A stretch of 44,489 nt of DNA from Sphingomonadales bacterium (GCA_016872115.1 VHBC01000018.1:1-44489), one strand, 5' to 3'. Counted from the first letter of the stretch, positions 16,602-31,667 are shown. Numbers and translations: made by a program. Notes: a model not told the origin generated them from the letters alone.

Positions 16602-17153
16602 ATGGCTGAAATAGCAAAGAAATGGTATGTCGTCCGTGCTGTCAGTGGCAAGGAAAAAAAGGTCAAGGAATACCTTGAACTAGAGATTGCGCGCACTAAA
16701 TTGACAGACTACGTCAACCAAGTACTGATTCCTACCGAGAAAGTTTTCAAAATCCAAAACGGAAAAAAGGTCAATAAAGAAAAGGCCTTCCTTCCAGGTT
16801 ACGTGCTAATCGAGGCTGCATTGGTCGGTGAAGTGACTCACGTGATTAAAAGTATACCGAACGTAATCGGTTTCTTAGGAACCGAAAAAGGCGGTGTACC
16901 TGTTCCAATGCGAATGGCTGAAGTCAACCGTATTCTCGGTAAGGTTGACGAGCTATCTGTCACTGAAGAAGAGCTCAAAATACCATTTGTTGTCGGTGAG
17001 TCTGTCAAGGTAATTGATGGTCCGTTCAATAATTTTAGTGGTGTTGTTGACGAGATCAACGAAGAGAAAAAGAAACTGAAAGTAATGGTCAAAATTTTTG
17101 GCCGCAAAAACCTTCTCGAACTCAACTACATGCAGGTTGAGAAAGAGTCGTAA
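16602..17153 (+). CDS. nusG: Transcription termination/antitermination factor NusG
   Basis: A 183-residue protein with the NGN domain (KWYVVRAVSGKEKKVKEYLE; FLPGYVLIEA) and a C-terminal KOW domain (VGESVKVIDGPFNNFSGVVDEI; MVKIFGRKNLLELNYMQV). It binds RNA polymerase and couples it to Rho or the ribosome. The ATG at 16602 (MAEIAKKWYVV) is the natural start; the frame opens further upstream but runs inside secE. Standard place between secE and rplK. Confidence 0.96.
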   Translation: MAEIAKKWYVVRAVSGKEKKVKEYLELEIARTKLTDYVNQVLIPTEKVFKIQNGKKVNKEKAFLPGYVLIEAALVGEVTHVIKSIPNVIGFLGTEKGGVPVPMRMAEVNRILGKVDELSVTEEELKIPFVVGESVKVIDGPFNNFSGVVDEINEEKKKLKVMVKIFGRKNLLELNYMQVEKES

Positions 17154-17170
17154 AGTTGTATTAACCGTAG

Positions 17171-17211
17171 GAGAGGGCCTGATGACTAAAGCTTCCCGTC
17201 TAGTAGCTCTC
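17171..17211 (+). promoter_or_regulatory. Structured rplK leader, candidate L1 autoregulatory site
   Basis: GAGAG (17171-17175) can pair with CTCTC (17207-17211), and ACTA (17185-17188) with TAGT (17201-17204). This leaves a strongly asymmetric internal loop containing TGATG on the 5' side. The place, just before rplK-rplA, is where ribosomal protein L1 represses its own operon in other bacteria. Fold and role are proposed by hand and untested. Confidence 0.35.
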
Positions 17212-17239
17212 GTTTTAACTACATAATTTGTATATATAT

Positions 17240-17686
17240 ATGGCTAAAGAAGTAGCAGCATTGATCAAGTTACAGATCAAAGGAGGCGCAGCCAACCCCT
17301 CACCACCAATTGGACCAGCACTAGGTGCAAAAGGTGTGAACATCATGGAGTTTTGTAAGCAGTTCAACGCGCGTACACAAGACAAAATGGGTAAGGTGGT
17401 TCCGGTTGTCATCACCGTTTACGGTGACAAATCTTTTGATTTCGTTCTGAAGACCCCGCCAGCAGCGGTGCAAATCATTGAACATTCCAAAATTAAGAAA
17501 GGTTCGTCTGAGCCCAATCGTGTGAAAGTTGGTTCCGTTACTTGGGATCAAGTTCGTGCAATTGCCGAAGACAAACTTCCTGATTTGAATTGTTTTACGG
17601 TTGACTCTGCGATGCGCATGGTAGCAGGAACAGCAAGAAGTATGGGGGTTACCGTTAAAGGTGGCGAAGCTCCAAAATCCAAATAA
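17240..17686 (+). CDS. rplK: 50S ribosomal protein L11
   Basis: A 148-residue protein of the GTPase-associated centre of the large subunit. The conserved N-terminal block ([32 protein letters not shown]) and the C-terminal rRNA-binding domain ([19 protein letters not shown]) are intact. The start is the ATG at 17240 ([11 protein letters not shown]) rather than an in-frame codon 12 bases upstream within the TATATATAT run. rplA begins 9 bases after its stop. Confidence 0.97.
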   Translation: MAKEVAALIKLQIKGGAANPSPPIGPALGAKGVNIMEFCKQFNARTQDKMGKVVPVVITVYGDKSFDFVLKTPPAAVQIIEHSKIKKGSSEPNRVKVGSVTWDQVRAIAEDKLPDLNCFTVDSAMRMVAGTARSMGVTVKGGEAPKSK

Positions 17687-17695
17687 TCATCTACT

Positions 17696-18391
17696 ATGAA
17701 AAGAGTTTCTAAAAAAAGAAAAGAAATTTTGGCAAAATATGATTTGTCAAAAGCTTTCACTCTATCAGAAGCATGTGATTTGGTGAAGGGAATTTCTACC
17801 ACTAAATTCGATGCCTCTGTAGATATTTGTGTTCGCTTGGGTGTAGACCCGCGCAAAGCGAACCAAATGGTACGTGGAACCGTTGCCTTACCTCACGGTA
17901 CTGGTAAAGATGTCAAAGTACTCGTACTTTGTACACCAGACAAAGAAAAAGAAGCGCAAGATGCAGGTGCAGACTTCGTTGGTCTTGACGATTACATCGC
18001 CAAAATCAAAGCTGGTTGGACTGCAGTTGATGTCATCATCACGATGCCTTCTGTAATGGGTAAAGTAGGTGCGCTTGGTCGTATCCTCGGTCCACGAGGC
18101 TTAATGCCAAACCCGAAAACAGGTACTGTAACCATGGAAATTGGAAAAGCAGTTGAAGAGGTGAAAGCCGGTAAAATCGACTTTAAAGTTGACAAATACG
18201 GTATCATTCATGCTGGTATCGGTAAGGTAAGTTTCGAGGGTGCTAAAATTCGTGAAAACGCTTCCGAATTGATCTCAACCCTTGTGAAACTAAAGCCGTC
18301 TGCTGCAAAAGGTACATACATCAAAAGTATTTACCTAAGTTCAACAATGAGTCCTGGAATACAAATTGACGCGAAGTCTGTTACTGCTTAA
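17696..18391 (+). CDS. rplA: 50S ribosomal protein L1
   Basis: A 231-residue L1 stalk protein, which also acts as translational repressor of the rplK-rplA operon in many bacteria. The signature [24 protein letters not shown] is present in the second domain. The length is normal. It lies between rplK and rplJ with gaps of 9 and 12 bases. Confidence 0.97.
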   Translation: MKRVSKKRKEILAKYDLSKAFTLSEACDLVKGISTTKFDASVDICVRLGVDPRKANQMVRGTVALPHGTGKDVKVLVLCTPDKEKEAQDAGADFVGLDDYIAKIKAGWTAVDVIITMPSVMGKVGALGRILGPRGLMPNPKTGTVTMEIGKAVEEVKAGKIDFKVDKYGIIHAGIGKVSFEGAKIRENASELISTLVKLKPSAAKGTYIKSIYLSSTMSPGIQIDAKSVTA

Positions 18392-18403
18392 TACTTAGAA
18401 CAC

Positions 18404-18925
18404 ATGACAAGAGAAGAAAAAGCACAGTACATCAGCGAACTAGCAGCACAATTAGCTGCTTCTAACGTTGTGTATTTGACAGACACTGCAGAATTGACCG
18501 TTGAGGCTGTTAACACCCTCCGCAGAAGATGTTTCCAAGCAAACATCTCGATGCGTGTAGTAAAGAACGCTTTGCTTGAAAAAGCAATGGATCAAGTAGA
18601 AGGTAAAGATTTTGGTGCGTTACGCGACGTACTAAAAGGCGCTACCTCTGTAATGATCTCTGACGTTGCCAATGCACCTGCCAAATTGATTGCTGATTTC
18701 CGTAAGAAATCACCAAAACCACTTTTGAAAGGCGCATATATCGACGAAGCTATCTTTATTGGTGACGACCAACTTAGTGCATTAGAAACGCTTAAGAGCA
18801 AAGAAGAGCTCATCGGCGAACTCATTGCCTTGTTGCAAAGCCCAGCTAAAAACGTATTGTCTGGTCTTCAGGGAGCTGGTGGCAAAATTGCCGGCATCCT
18901 TAAAACGCTCGAAGAAAGAGCATAA
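18404..18925 (+). CDS. rplJ: 50S ribosomal protein L10
   Basis: A 173-residue stalk base protein that carries the L7/L12 dimers. It begins MTREEKAQYISELAAQL, includes the conserved RRCFQANISMRVVKNALLEKA, and ends with an Ala/Leu-rich helix that binds L7/L12. The space before it is only 12 bases, so there is no room for the long L10 leader known from other phyla. Confidence 0.96.
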   Translation: MTREEKAQYISELAAQLAASNVVYLTDTAELTVEAVNTLRRRCFQANISMRVVKNALLEKAMDQVEGKDFGALRDVLKGATSVMISDVANAPAKLIADFRKKSPKPLLKGAYIDEAIFIGDDQLSALETLKSKEELIGELIALLQSPAKNVLSGLQGAGGKIAGILKTLEERA

Positions 18926-18961
18926 TTATTTCATTATTAAACCTTTTTAAATTTAAATAAA

Positions 18962-19345
18962 ATGGCTGATTTAAAGCAAATTGCAGAAACGTTAGTTAAC
19001 CTTACAATAAAAGAAGTAAGCGAGTTGGCAACAATTATGAAAGATGAGTATGGCATCGAGCCAGCTGCTGCTGCTCCAGTAATGGTAGCTGGTGGTGCTG
19101 CTGCTGGTGGTGGTGGCGAAGCTGCTGCTGAAAAAACTGAGTTTGACGTTATCCTTAAGTTTGGTGGCCCTAACAAACTCGCAGTAGTTAAACTTGTTAA
19201 AGAATTGACTGGTAATGGTTTGAAAGAATCTAAAGACCTAGTTGATGCAGCTCCTTCTACACTGAAAGAAGCTGTTTCTAAAGATGAAGCTGAAGGCCTC
19301 AAGAAGTCTCTTGAAGAAGCTGGAGCTGAAGTAGAAATTAAGTAA
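18962..19345 (+). CDS. rplL: 50S ribosomal protein L7/L12
   Basis: A 127-residue stalk protein. It has an N-terminal dimerisation helix pair, a flexible Ala/Gly hinge (about residues 35-58, including several Gly in a row) and the C-terminal factor-binding domain ([39 protein letters not shown]). It is followed by a strong terminator hairpin. Confidence 0.97.
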   Translation: MADLKQIAETLVNLTIKEVSELATIMKDEYGIEPAAAAPVMVAGGAAAGGGGEAAAEKTEFDVILKFGGPNKLAVVKLVKELTGNGLKESKDLVDAAPSTLKEAVSKDEAEGLKKSLEEAGAEVEIK

Positions 19346-19361
19346 TTAGTTTCATTATATG

Positions 19362-19405
19362 CAGGAAAGGCACCGCCCAAAGGCGGGTGCCTTGTCCTGT
19401 TTTTT
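19362..19405 (+). terminator. Long hairpin terminator/attenuator between rplL and rpoB
   Basis: The outer arm CAGGA/TCCTG and the inner arm GGCACCGCC/GGCGGGTGCC (one bulge) form a long stem with a 4-base loop. A run of six T (19400-19405) follows. It sits where Enterobacteria have an attenuator that lowers rpoBC relative to ribosomal genes. Confidence 0.85.
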
Positions 19406-19450
19406 GCATGTTGATTTCAACAGAGTACAAAACATTAAAACAAAAAAGCC

Positions 19451-22400
19451 TTGGCAACAACAACTAATTCAACCAGAATTAACTTTGCTTCAAGCAAAAA
19501 CCAATGTGAATATCCAGATTTTCTGGAAATTCAATTAAAGTCTTTTCAAGAATTCTTCCAGTTGGAAACAACCCCGGAGAACCGTGAAAGTGAAGGACTT
19601 TTCAAAGTGTTTGCTGAAAATTTCCCCATTACGGATACCCGCAATCAATTTGTTCTAGAATTCCTGGATTATTTTATTGATCCACCTCGCTACACCATTG
19701 AAGAGTGTATCGAAAGAGGGCTCACCTACAGTGTGCCTTTAAAAGCAAAATTGAAATTGTATTGTACCGACCCTGAACACGAGGACTTCGAGACCATTGT
19801 TCAGGATGTTTATTTGGGTACAATTCCATATATGACCCCGAAAGGATCATTTGTGGTCAATGGCGCTGAGCGCGTTATTGTATCCCAATTGCACCGTTCA
19901 CCGGGTGTTTTCTTTGGTCAATCTCGCCATGCAAACGGCACGAAACTCTATTCGGCACGTATTATTCCTTTCAAAGGTTCATGGATAGAATTCGCTACAG
20001 ATATCAACAATATCATGTATGCCTACATCGACCGTAAAAAGAAATTACCTGTAACCACACTTTTCCGGGCTATCGGCTACGAAACTGACCGAGATATCCT
20101 CGATATTTTCGGGTTGGCTGATGAGGTAAAAGTGAGCAAAGCCAATCTAAAGAAATTAATCGGACGTCGTTTGGCAGCAAGGGTCCTTAAAACCTGGATT
20201 GAAGACTTCGTCGATGAAGATACTGGCGAAGTTGTTTCTATCGAGCGTAACGAGGTCATCCTGGACCGCGAACTCTTGATTGGTGAAGAACACCTCGATG
20301 CCATCATGGATTCTGGTGCTAAATCGCTCATCTTGCACAAAGAGGACGGAAACTCTACGGACTACACTATTATCTATAACACGCTTCAAAAGGATACTTC
20401 AAATTCTGAAAAAGAAGCAGTAGAACACATCTATCGTCAGTTACGTAATGCAGATCCACCAGACTACGAAACGGCTAAAGGCGTATTTGAAAAATTATTC
20501 TTTTCCGACGCTCGTTATGACTTAGGTGAAGTAGGTCGTTACCGACTCAACAAAAAGTTGAACTTAGACAGCACAGAGGAATCTCGTGTGCTCACCAAAA
20601 ATGATATTATCTCGATCATCAAGTATTTGATTGAATTGATCAATTCAAAAGCTGATATCGACGATATCGACCACTTATCTAACCGACGCGTGCGTACGGT
20701 AGGTGAACAGCTTTATGCGCAATTTGGTGTTGGTTTGGCCCGTATGGCCCGTACCATCCGTGAGCGCATGAACGTTCGTGACAACGAAGTCTTTACACCA
20801 ATTGACTTGATCAATGCCAAGACTTTATCATCTGTCATCAACTCTTTCTTCGGTACCAATCAGCTTTCTCAGTTCATGGACCAGACCAACCCACTTTCAG
20901 AAGTGACACACAAGCGTCGTCTTTCTGCACTTGGGCCAGGCGGTCTATCTCGCGAACGCGCTGGTTTCGAAGTTCGCGATGTTCACTACACGCACTATGG
21001 TCGTTTGTGTACCATTGAAACACCTGAAGGTCCTAACATTGGTTTGATTTCTTCACTTTGTGTATTTGCAAAAGTCAATAAACTCGGATTCATCGAAACA
21101 CCATACCGTCGCGTAGACAACGGTCGTGTTGTTTTTGAAGAAACGCCGGTTTACTTAGCAGCCGAAGAAGAAGATTCAAAAACCATTGCACAAGCAAATG
21201 CCAAAGTCGACGACAAAGGTAATTTCTTGTCAGAATTGGTCAAAGCACGCTACGAAGGTGACTTTCCAGTTGTGGCTCCAAACCAATTGAGCCTCATGGA
21301 TGTAGGTGCAAACCAAATTGCATCGATAGCGGCTTCTTCAATTCCTTTCCTCGAGCACGACGATGCCAACCGTGCACTAATGGGCTCAAACATGCAGCGT
21401 CAAGCTGTTCCGTTATTGCGTCCAAATGCACCAATAGTTGGTACAGGTATCGAACAACTTGTTGCCCGCGACTCTCGCGTTTTGATTAACGCAGAGGGTA
21501 CTGGAACAGTAGAATACGTAGACGCTAACGAAATCGTGATTCGCTACGATTGGAACGACCAAGATAAATTAGTGAGTTTTGACAGCGAAGTCACACGCTA
21601 TTCATTGACTAAATTCATGAAAACCAACCAAAGTACTTGTATCAACCTCAAGCCAATTGTTCAAAAAGGCGACCGCGTTGAAAAAGGTCAAGTGCTATGT
21701 GAAGGATACGCAACCCAATCTGGTGAGCTTGCGCTCGGTCAAAACCTCAAAGTGGCTTTCATGCCATGGAAAGGGTACAACTTTGAGGATGCCATCGTGA
21801 TTTCCGAAAAAGTAGTTCGCGACGATATCTTTACTTCAATTCACATCGATGAGTATTCACTCGAAGTCCGAGATACAAAACGCGGTATGGAAGAGCTTAC
21901 TTCTGATATACCAAATGTTTCTGAAGAGGCCACAAAAGACCTCGACGAAAATGGCTTGATCCGTATTGGTGCTGAAATCAAAGAAGGAGATATCCTGATT
22001 GGTAAAATCACGCCTAAAGGAGAAACTGACCCATCTCCAGAAGAAAAACTTCTTCGTGCCATCTTCGGCGATAAAGCCGGCGATGTCAAAGACGCATCTT
22101 TGAAAGCGGGGCCATCTTTACGTGGTGTGGTTATCGAGAAAAAACTCTTCTCACGCGCTGTTAAAGACCGCAAGTCAAAATCACAAGACAAACCTGTACT
22201 CGAAGCACTCGATGCAGACTACTCAAGAGATTTTGCAGCCCTCCGCGACAAACTTGTCGACAAACTACTCGTTATTCTTGGCGAGCAAAAATCGGCAGGT
22301 GTATTCAATAATTTCAAAGAAGAGTTGATCAAAAAAGGCACGAAGTTTTCTAACAAAGCTTTGGGTGCTCTCGATTATTCGATTGTGAATCCACTCAATT

Positions 22401-23260
22401 GGACTGCCGATGCAGAAACCAACCAATTGATTTCCCGCGTGATCCACAACTTCAATATCAAAGCAAACGACCTTCTAGGTATCTACAAACGCAAAAAATT
22501 CCACATTTCTGTTGGTGATGAACTCCCTGCAGGAATCGTGAAATTAGCGAAAGTATATGTCGCCAAGAAACGCAAGTTGAAGGTTGGAGACAAAATGGCG
22601 GGTCGTCACGGAAACAAAGGTATTGTGGCCAACATCGTTCGCCAAGAAGACATGCCTTTCCTCGAAGACGGCACACCAGTTGATATCGTCTTGAATCCAC
22701 TTGGTGTACCATCTCGTATGAACCTTGGCCAGATTTACGAAACCGTATTGGCTTGGGCTGGTGAGAAACTCGGTGTTAAATTTGCTACACCTATTTTTGA
22801 CGGTGCTAAACCAGAAGAAATCAACGAATGGACAGACAAAGCGGGCGTGCCACGTTCAGGTAAAACCTATCTTTATGATGGTGGTACCGGTGAGCGTTTC
22901 CACCAACCTGCAACTGTCGGTATCATCTACATGTTGAAACTTTCACACATGGTTGATGACAAAATGCACGCGCGTTCTATCGGACCATACTCGCTCATTA
23001 CCCAACAACCATTGGGTGGTAAGGCACAGTTTGGTGGTCAGCGCTTTGGTGAGATGGAAGTTTGGGCATTGGAAGCATTTGGTGCTGCCAATATTCTACA
23101 AGAAATCCTTACCGTCAAATCTGACGACGTCATGGGTCGTGCAAAAGCATATGAATCTATTGTCAAAGGCGACAACATTCCAGAACCAGGTATTCCTGAG
23201 TCCTTCAATGTATTGCTCCACGAATTGCGTGGCTTGTGCCTGAATGTTTCAATGGATTAA
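19451..23260 (+). CDS. rpoB: RNA polymerase subunit beta
   Basis: A 1269-residue subunit, full length for Bacteroidota. Start: no ATG or GTG fits, and the TTG at 19451 gives (M)[17 protein letters not shown], which aligns with the usual N-terminus. The rifampicin pocket region is recognisable ([40 protein letters not shown]). After it the sequence reads [12 protein letters not shown], with T521 where nearly all bacteria have Pro (E. coli P560). C-terminal blocks such as [10 protein letters not shown] and [21 protein letters not shown] are intact. It is preceded by the rplL terminator; a short palindrome (TGTTGATTTCAACA, 19409-19422) lies in its leader. Confidence 0.97.
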   Translation: MATTTNSTRINFASSKNQCEYPDFLEIQLKSFQEFFQLETTPENRESEGLFKVFAENFPITDTRNQFVLEFLDYFIDPPRYTIEECIERGLTYSVPLKAKLKLYCTDPEHEDFETIVQDVYLGTIPYMTPKGSFVVNGAERVIVSQLHRSPGVFFGQSRHANGTKLYSARIIPFKGSWIEFATDINNIMYAYIDRKKKLPVTTLFRAIGYETDRDILDIFGLADEVKVSKANLKKLIGRRLAARVLKTWIEDFVDEDTGEVVSIERNEVILDRELLIGEEHLDAIMDSGAKSLILHKEDGNSTDYTIIYNTLQKDTSNSEKEAVEHIYRQLRNADPPDYETAKGVFEKLFFSDARYDLGEVGRYRLNKKLNLDSTEESRVLTKNDIISIIKYLIELINSKADIDDIDHLSNRRVRTVGEQLYAQFGVGLARMARTIRERMNVRDNEVFTPIDLINAKTLSSVINSFFGTNQLSQFMDQTNPLSEVTHKRRLSALGPGGLSRERAGFEVRDVHYTHYGRLCTIETPEGPNIGLISSLCVFAKVNKLGFIETPYRRVDNGRVVFEETPVYLAAEEEDSKTIAQANAKVDDKGNFLSELVKARYEGDFPVVAPNQLSLMDVGANQIASIAASSIPFLEHDDANRALMGSNMQRQAVPLLRPNAPIVGTGIEQLVARDSRVLINAEGTGTVEYVDANEIVIRYDWNDQDKLVSFDSEVTRYSLTKFMKTNQSTCINLKPIVQKGDRVEKGQVLCEGYATQSGELALGQNLKVAFMPWKGYNFEDAIVISEKVVRDDIFTSIHIDEYSLEVRDTKRGMEELTSDIPNVSEEATKDLDENGLIRIGAEIKEGDILIGKITPKGETDPSPEEKLLRAIFGDKAGDVKDASLKAGPSLRGVVIEKKLFSRAVKDRKSKSQDKPVLEALDADYSRDFAALRDKLVDKLLVILGEQKSAGVFNNFKEELIKKGTKFSNKALGALDYSIVNPLNWTADAETNQLISRVIHNFNIKANDLLGIYKRKKFHISVGDELPAGIVKLAKVYVAKKRKLKVGDKMAGRHGNKGIVANIVRQEDMPFLEDGTPVDIVLNPLGVPSRMNLGQIYETVLAWAGEKLGVKFATPIFDGAKPEEINEWTDKAGVPRSGKTYLYDGGTGERFHQPATVGIIYMLKLSHMVDDKMHARSIGPYSLITQQPLGGKAQFGGQRFGEMEVWALEAFGAANILQEILTVKSDDVMGRAKAYESIVKGDNIPEPGIPESFNVLLHELRGLCLNVSMD

Positions 23261-23292
23261 TTCAAAATACTAACGTAAATAGTCGAGATCAA

Positions 23293-27591
<4,299 letters not shown>

Positions 27592-27607
27592 GCAATTTCA
27601 ATACAAA

Positions 27608-27639
27608 TAAAAAGGCGGCCAATTTGGCTGCCTTTTTTT
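27608..27639 (+). terminator. Intrinsic terminator of the rpoBC operon
   Basis: A 10-base-pair stem, AAAGGCGGCC (27611-27620) against GGCTGCCTTT (27626-27635) with one G-U pair, is followed by a T-run up to 27639. Confidence 0.88.
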
Positions 27640-27641
27640 AT

Positions 27642-27660
27642 GCGCCAAAAAGCGCTTTTT
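27642..27660 (+). terminator. Second, weaker hairpin after rpoC
   Basis: GCGC (27642-27645) and GCGC (27652-27655) enclose a CAAAAA loop and are followed by TTTTT. It also forms the palindrome AAAAAGCGCTTTTT (27647-27660). It may back up the first terminator before the convergent recG end. Confidence 0.5.
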
Positions 27661-27672
27661 TAAAATTTTTGC

Positions 27673-29769
27673 TCAGGAAATTCTTCCCCAGTTTGGTCTA
27701 TTTTTCAAGACTTCACGCAAGGCTAAATTCAAGTAACGGTTCTTTTCAAGTACTAGTGTGGGGTCTTCATCGAGAATGGTTCTTGCGTTTTCTCTTGCGA
27801 GTTGTACGATTTGACCATCACGGGCTAAATCGGCAATTTTGAGCGCAAGCGCGCCACTTTGTTGGGTCCCCATGAGGTCACCGGGGCCACGCAATTGTAA
27901 GTCTACTTCTGCAAGTACAAAGCCATCGTTGCTACTCACCATGGTGTCTATGCGCTTTTGGGCTTCTTTAGAAATACCATCTCCGGTCATTAAAATACAA
28001 TAAGACTTTTCGGCGCCACGGCCAACCCTACCGCGCAATTGGTGCAATTGTGACAGCCCAAATCGTTCTGCGCTTTCAATGACCATCACCGAAGCATTCG
28101 GAACATTAACGCCGACCTCTATTACCGTTGTTGCCACCAATATGTGTGTTTGTCCTTGAACAAAGGTTTGCATAGCGGCATCTTTATCGACAGGTTTCAT
28201 TTTGCCATGGACCATAGTCGTAAGAAAACCTAACGGCTTAAAGTAACTTACTATTTGTTCAAGGCCATCTTCAAGGTTTTTAAAATCCAGTTTTTCGGAT
28301 TCTTGAATAAGTGGGAAAACAATATACGCTTGCCGACCTAATTGGAGTTGCTCATGAATAAAACTGTAAAGTTTTTCGCGGTGATTTTCTCTTCTGTGGA
28401 CGGTATGAATTGGCTTTCTTCCTGGAGGCATTTCATCGATGACCGAGACGTCGAGATCTCCGTAAAAAGTCATGGCGAGTGTTCGAGGAATAGGAGTAGC
28501 CGTCATGATCAAAACATGGGGTGGAATTTTGTTTTTACGCCACATGCGCGCTCTTTGGGCAACACCAAACCGATGTTGTTCGTCAATTACAACAAGCCCA
28601 AGTGCTTTGAACTGTACTGTATCCTCCAATAGCGCATGCGTACCAATAAGCAGATGAATTGTGCCATCGCCTAAGCCTTTATGGATGCGTTCGCGCTCGC
28701 TTTTCTTCGTAGAACCTGTTAAAAGCGCCACATTGATCTTCATTTGAGCCAAAAGTTCGCTAATTCCTATAAAATGCTGATTGGCTAAAATTTCAGTTGG
28801 AGCCATCAAAGCACCCTGGAGTTCGTTGCCAATCGCTAACAATAAACTAAGCAATGCAACCAGCGTTTTTCCACTTCCAACATCACCTTGCAATAAGCGA
28901 TTCATGTGGCTGCCTTCAGCGAGGTCCTTTCTGATTTCTTTCACTACGCGTTTTTGAGCATTGGTTAGTTCGAAAGGCAAGTGATTTTGGTAAAACTCAT
29001 GAAAAGCAGAGCCGACTTCTGGTAGTGAAAAACCTTTGAGTTTTTGCTGCCGAGCTCCTTTGCGTAGCAGTAATTCAAGCTGTAAAAAAAGAAGCTCTTC
29101 AAATTTGAGACGGTAGCGTGCAATTTTGATTTGTGTTTCGGAACTGGGTTGGTGTATTTCCTTCAATGCATGGCCTCGACTCATTAAATTCAAGTCCGCC
29201 ACTAAATAATTGGGTAGGTTGTCTGGAATTTGACCAGCAACTAGCTCTAATAGAACTGCAATTAATTTACTTAGACCTTTACTTGCCAGTCCTTTTTGTT
29301 GGCATTTTTCGGTACTAGGATAAAAGGCTTCGTATCCTTTTCTTTCCATTCCTGGCACTACTTTGAGTAATTCTGGATGAGGAATATTCCAGCTGTTTTG
29401 AAAAAACTTGGGTTTACCAAATACGATAAACTCATCTTGTACATTGAGTTTACTTTTGATCCATTGTGTACCTTGAAACCATACTAAATCGATGTAGCCA
29501 GAACCGTCAGTAAAACGAGCGTGCAGTTTTTTGTTTCGGCCACTGCCCATTTCACCGATATGCGTCAACTTACCTTTGAGCTGAACGAATTGTTCTTCAG
29601 TGCTTATGTGTGCAATGTCGTGAAAAGTACTACGGTCTTGGTAGCGGTACGGGAAATGAAACAAAAGATCTTGGAAAGTGTAAATTCCGAGCTCTTCTTG
29701 TAAGGTTTGCGCTTTTTGCGGACCAACTCCTTTAAGGTAGGCAATGGGCGTTGCAAGTAGCGCATTCAT
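27673..29769 (-). CDS. recG: ATP-dependent DNA helicase RecG
   Basis: A 698-residue superfamily 2 helicase that regresses stalled replication forks and processes Holliday junctions. The N-terminal wedge/OB domain starts with a helix-hairpin-helix-like stretch, YLKGVGPQKAQTL. The helicase core has Walker A GDVGSGKT (K301), the DEQH box (396-399), motif III TATPIPRTLAM, and the C-terminal half with VGVNVPNASVMVIESAERFGLSQLHQLRGRVGRG. The length is complete. It begins 9 bases after accA, so both are likely transcribed together. Confidence 0.97.
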   Translation of the reverse strand: MNALLATPIAYLKGVGPQKAQTLQEELGIYTFQDLLFHFPYRYQDRSTFHDIAHISTEEQFVQLKGKLTHIGEMGSGRNKKLHARFTDGSGYIDLVWFQGTQWIKSKLNVQDEFIVFGKPKFFQNSWNIPHPELLKVVPGMERKGYEAFYPSTEKCQQKGLASKGLSKLIAVLLELVAGQIPDNLPNYLVADLNLMSRGHALKEIHQPSSETQIKIARYRLKFEELLFLQLELLLRKGARQQKLKGFSLPEVGSAFHEFYQNHLPFELTNAQKRVVKEIRKDLAEGSHMNRLLQGDVGSGKTLVALLSLLLAIGNELQGALMAPTEILANQHFIGISELLAQMKINVALLTGSTKKSERERIHKGLGDGTIHLLIGTHALLEDTVQFKALGLVVIDEQHRFGVAQRARMWRKNKIPPHVLIMTATPIPRTLAMTFYGDLDVSVIDEMPPGRKPIHTVHRRENHREKLYSFIHEQLQLGRQAYIVFPLIQESEKLDFKNLEDGLEQIVSYFKPLGFLTTMVHGKMKPVDKDAAMQTFVQGQTHILVATTVIEVGVNVPNASVMVIESAERFGLSQLHQLRGRVGRGAEKSYCILMTGDGISKEAQKRIDTMVSSNDGFVLAEVDLQLRGPGDLMGTQQSGALALKIADLARDGQIVQLARENARTILDEDPTLVLEKNRYLNLALREVLKNRPNWGRIS

Positions 29770-29778
29770 GGCGAAGTG

Positions 29779-30735
29779 TTATTTCCAGTAGCCCATTTTA
29801 TTGAACTTGTCGATGCGTTCGTTAATGCGTTCATCTGGTTTTTTGGCATCGAGTTCAGTCAGGTAGGCGTGCAATTTATTGCGCAAGATTTCAAACATGC
29901 CTTCTTGATCGCGGTGTGCACCGTTGTTAGGCTCAGAAATGACATCATCTACCAAACCATTTTGTTTCATATCGGTTGAAGTGAGTTTTAAGGCAGAGGC
30001 TGCAATTTCTTTGTAATTCCAAGAACGCCAAAGAATAGAAGAGCAGCTTTCTGGAGAAATGACAGAATACCAGGTATTTTCTAACATCACTACCTTGTCG
30101 CCGACGCCAATACCTAGTGCGCCACCGGAGGCACCTTCGCCGATTATGACACAAATGACGGGCACTTTTAAACGCATCATTTCGTAAATATTACGTGCAA
30201 TAGCTTCGCCTTGGCCTCGCTCTTCAGCTTCAAGACCTGGAAAAGCGCCTGGTGTGTCGATGAAAGTTACGATAGGTTTGTTGAATTTCTCTGCGAGTTT
30301 CATAAGTCGCAAAGCCTTGCGGTACCCTTCTGGGTTCGACATTCCAAAATTGCGATATTGTCGCATTTTGGTGTTGATTCCTTTTTGTTGACCAATGAAC
30401 ATGACGGTTCGTCCATCAAGTAAACCAAAGCCACCTACCATGGCTTTGTCGTCTTTTACATTGCGATCTCCGTGCAGTTCTTGAAACTGGTCGTTGGTCA
30501 GGGCGTTGATATAGGCAAGCGTGTAAGGTCTATCTGGATGACGGGATAATTGAACGCGTTGCCAAGGAGTTAGATTTGTAAATACTTCTTTGGTTTTGGC
30601 TGCAAGCACCGTTTCTAATTCGGTGATTTTATCTTGCATATCTACTTCGGTCTGCCCAGCAAGCATTTTGGTTTGTTCGATTTGCTCTTCAAGTTCGCGT
30701 AGGGGTTCTTCAAAATCAAGATAAGTAGTGCTCAT
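29779..30735 (-). CDS. accA: Acetyl-CoA carboxylase carboxyltransferase subunit alpha
   Basis: A 318-residue subunit that, with AccD, transfers carboxyl from biotin carboxyl carrier protein to acetyl-CoA, giving malonyl-CoA for fatty acid synthesis. The N-terminal helical part ([16 protein letters not shown]), [19 protein letters not shown], the oxyanion-type stretch [21 protein letters not shown] and [15 protein letters not shown] are all present. It is divergent from ispE with a 58-base gap. TATTTTTG occurs upstream on its strand, but without a well-spaced TTG. Confidence 0.97.
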   Translation of the reverse strand: MSTTYLDFEEPLRELEEQIEQTKMLAGQTEVDMQDKITELETVLAAKTKEVFTNLTPWQRVQLSRHPDRPYTLAYINALTNDQFQELHGDRNVKDDKAMVGGFGLLDGRTVMFIGQQKGINTKMRQYRNFGMSNPEGYRKALRLMKLAEKFNKPIVTFIDTPGAFPGLEAEERGQGEAIARNIYEMMRLKVPVICVIIGEGASGGALGIGVGDKVVMLENTWYSVISPESCSSILWRSWNYKEIAASALKLTSTDMKQNGLVDDVISEPNNGAHRDQEGMFEILRNKLHAYLTELDAKKPDERINERIDKFNKMGYWK

Positions 30736-30793
30736 ATTTGTTCATTTCGTTTTACAAAAATACGGATTTTCGGCAATTGCTTATCTTTACCAA

Positions 30794-31603
30794 ATGATCT
30801 TGTATCCACCGGCCAAAATCAACCTCGGGCTGCATATCTTAGCCAAGCGCCCAGATGCTTACCATGAAATTGAAACTATTATGGCACAGGTGCCTCTTTT
30901 CGATATACTGGAAATAACAGAAGACCGACAGGATTACTTTTTACAAACAGGTATATTAGTGCCTCCCGACGACAGAGCCAATCTTTGTGAGCGAGCATTA
31001 AGTTTACTAAGGTCAAAAATCAATTTTCCGAAAGTGCGCATTCATTTACGCAAGCAAATTCCAATAGGAGCCGGATTAGGAGGTGGTTCTGCCGATGCCA
31101 GTTATACGCTCATGGGGCTCAATGAATTATTTGATTTAGGTTTTTCAGTAGCAGAACTTGCATCAATGGCATCCCAACTCGGTAGTGATTGCCCTTTTTT
31201 TATTGAAGGTGGCTTGCAGTTAGCCAAAGGTCGTGGAGAAATTTTACAGAAGTTTCCATCTTTTAACCGACGAGTTCAGCTCGTTTTGTGTAATCCGCGC
31301 ATTCATGTCTCGACTGCACAAGCATATTGTGGCGTAATACCAAATTCAAGCCGAAAAAGTATTCAAGAAATTGGCGAAGAAAAAAAGCTTGATTCACTTC
31401 AAAACGATTTTGAACCCAGTGTTTTCAAAGCATTTCCAGCAATTGCTGAACTTAAAGAAAAACTTAGGAGTGCAGGTGCTTTTTACACTGCAATGTCTGG
31501 AAGTGGATCATCCGTTTTTGGTTTATTTGATTTGGAGCAAGATTTCAACCTAAATGGCATCGAACCCCAAACCATTATCTACTCAGGAATTTGGGACTTT
31601 TAA
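30794..31603 (+). CDS. ispE: 4-diphosphocytidyl-2-C-methyl-D-erythritol kinase
   Basis: A 269-residue GHMP kinase of the non-mevalonate (MEP) isoprenoid pathway. Motif 1 is PPAKINLGL at the N-terminus, the ATP-binding motif 2 is PIGAGLGGGSADAS, and motif 3 is AMSGSGSSVFGLF. The ATG at 30794 (MILYPPAKINLGL) is chosen because the longer frame would run through the promoter region. The family's usual RPDGYH reads RPDAYH here, a conservative change. It is followed by a 142-base gap holding the promoter of the starch locus. Confidence 0.95.
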   Translation: MILYPPAKINLGLHILAKRPDAYHEIETIMAQVPLFDILEITEDRQDYFLQTGILVPPDDRANLCERALSLLRSKINFPKVRIHLRKQIPIGAGLGGGSADASYTLMGLNELFDLGFSVAELASMASQLGSDCPFFIEGGLQLAKGRGEILQKFPSFNRRVQLVLCNPRIHVSTAQAYCGVIPNSSRKSIQEIGEEKKLDSLQNDFEPSVFKAFPAIAELKEKLRSAGAFYTAMSGSGSSVFGLFDLEQDFNLNGIEPQTIIYSGIWDF

Positions 31604-31667
31604 TAAAAATGTGACTTTTACCCGAATTTTCTTTTCAAATACGCCTATCATTTTTACATTGAATTTA

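Noticed and set aside
19055-19135. Repetitive GCT/GGT tract in rplL as a repeat element
   Set aside because: It encodes the Ala/Gly hinge normal for L7/L12.
19409-19422. Palindrome TGTTGATTTCAACA in the rpoB leader as an operator
   Set aside because: Short, single copy and with no known partner; noted in the rpoB entry but not strong enough as a separate site.
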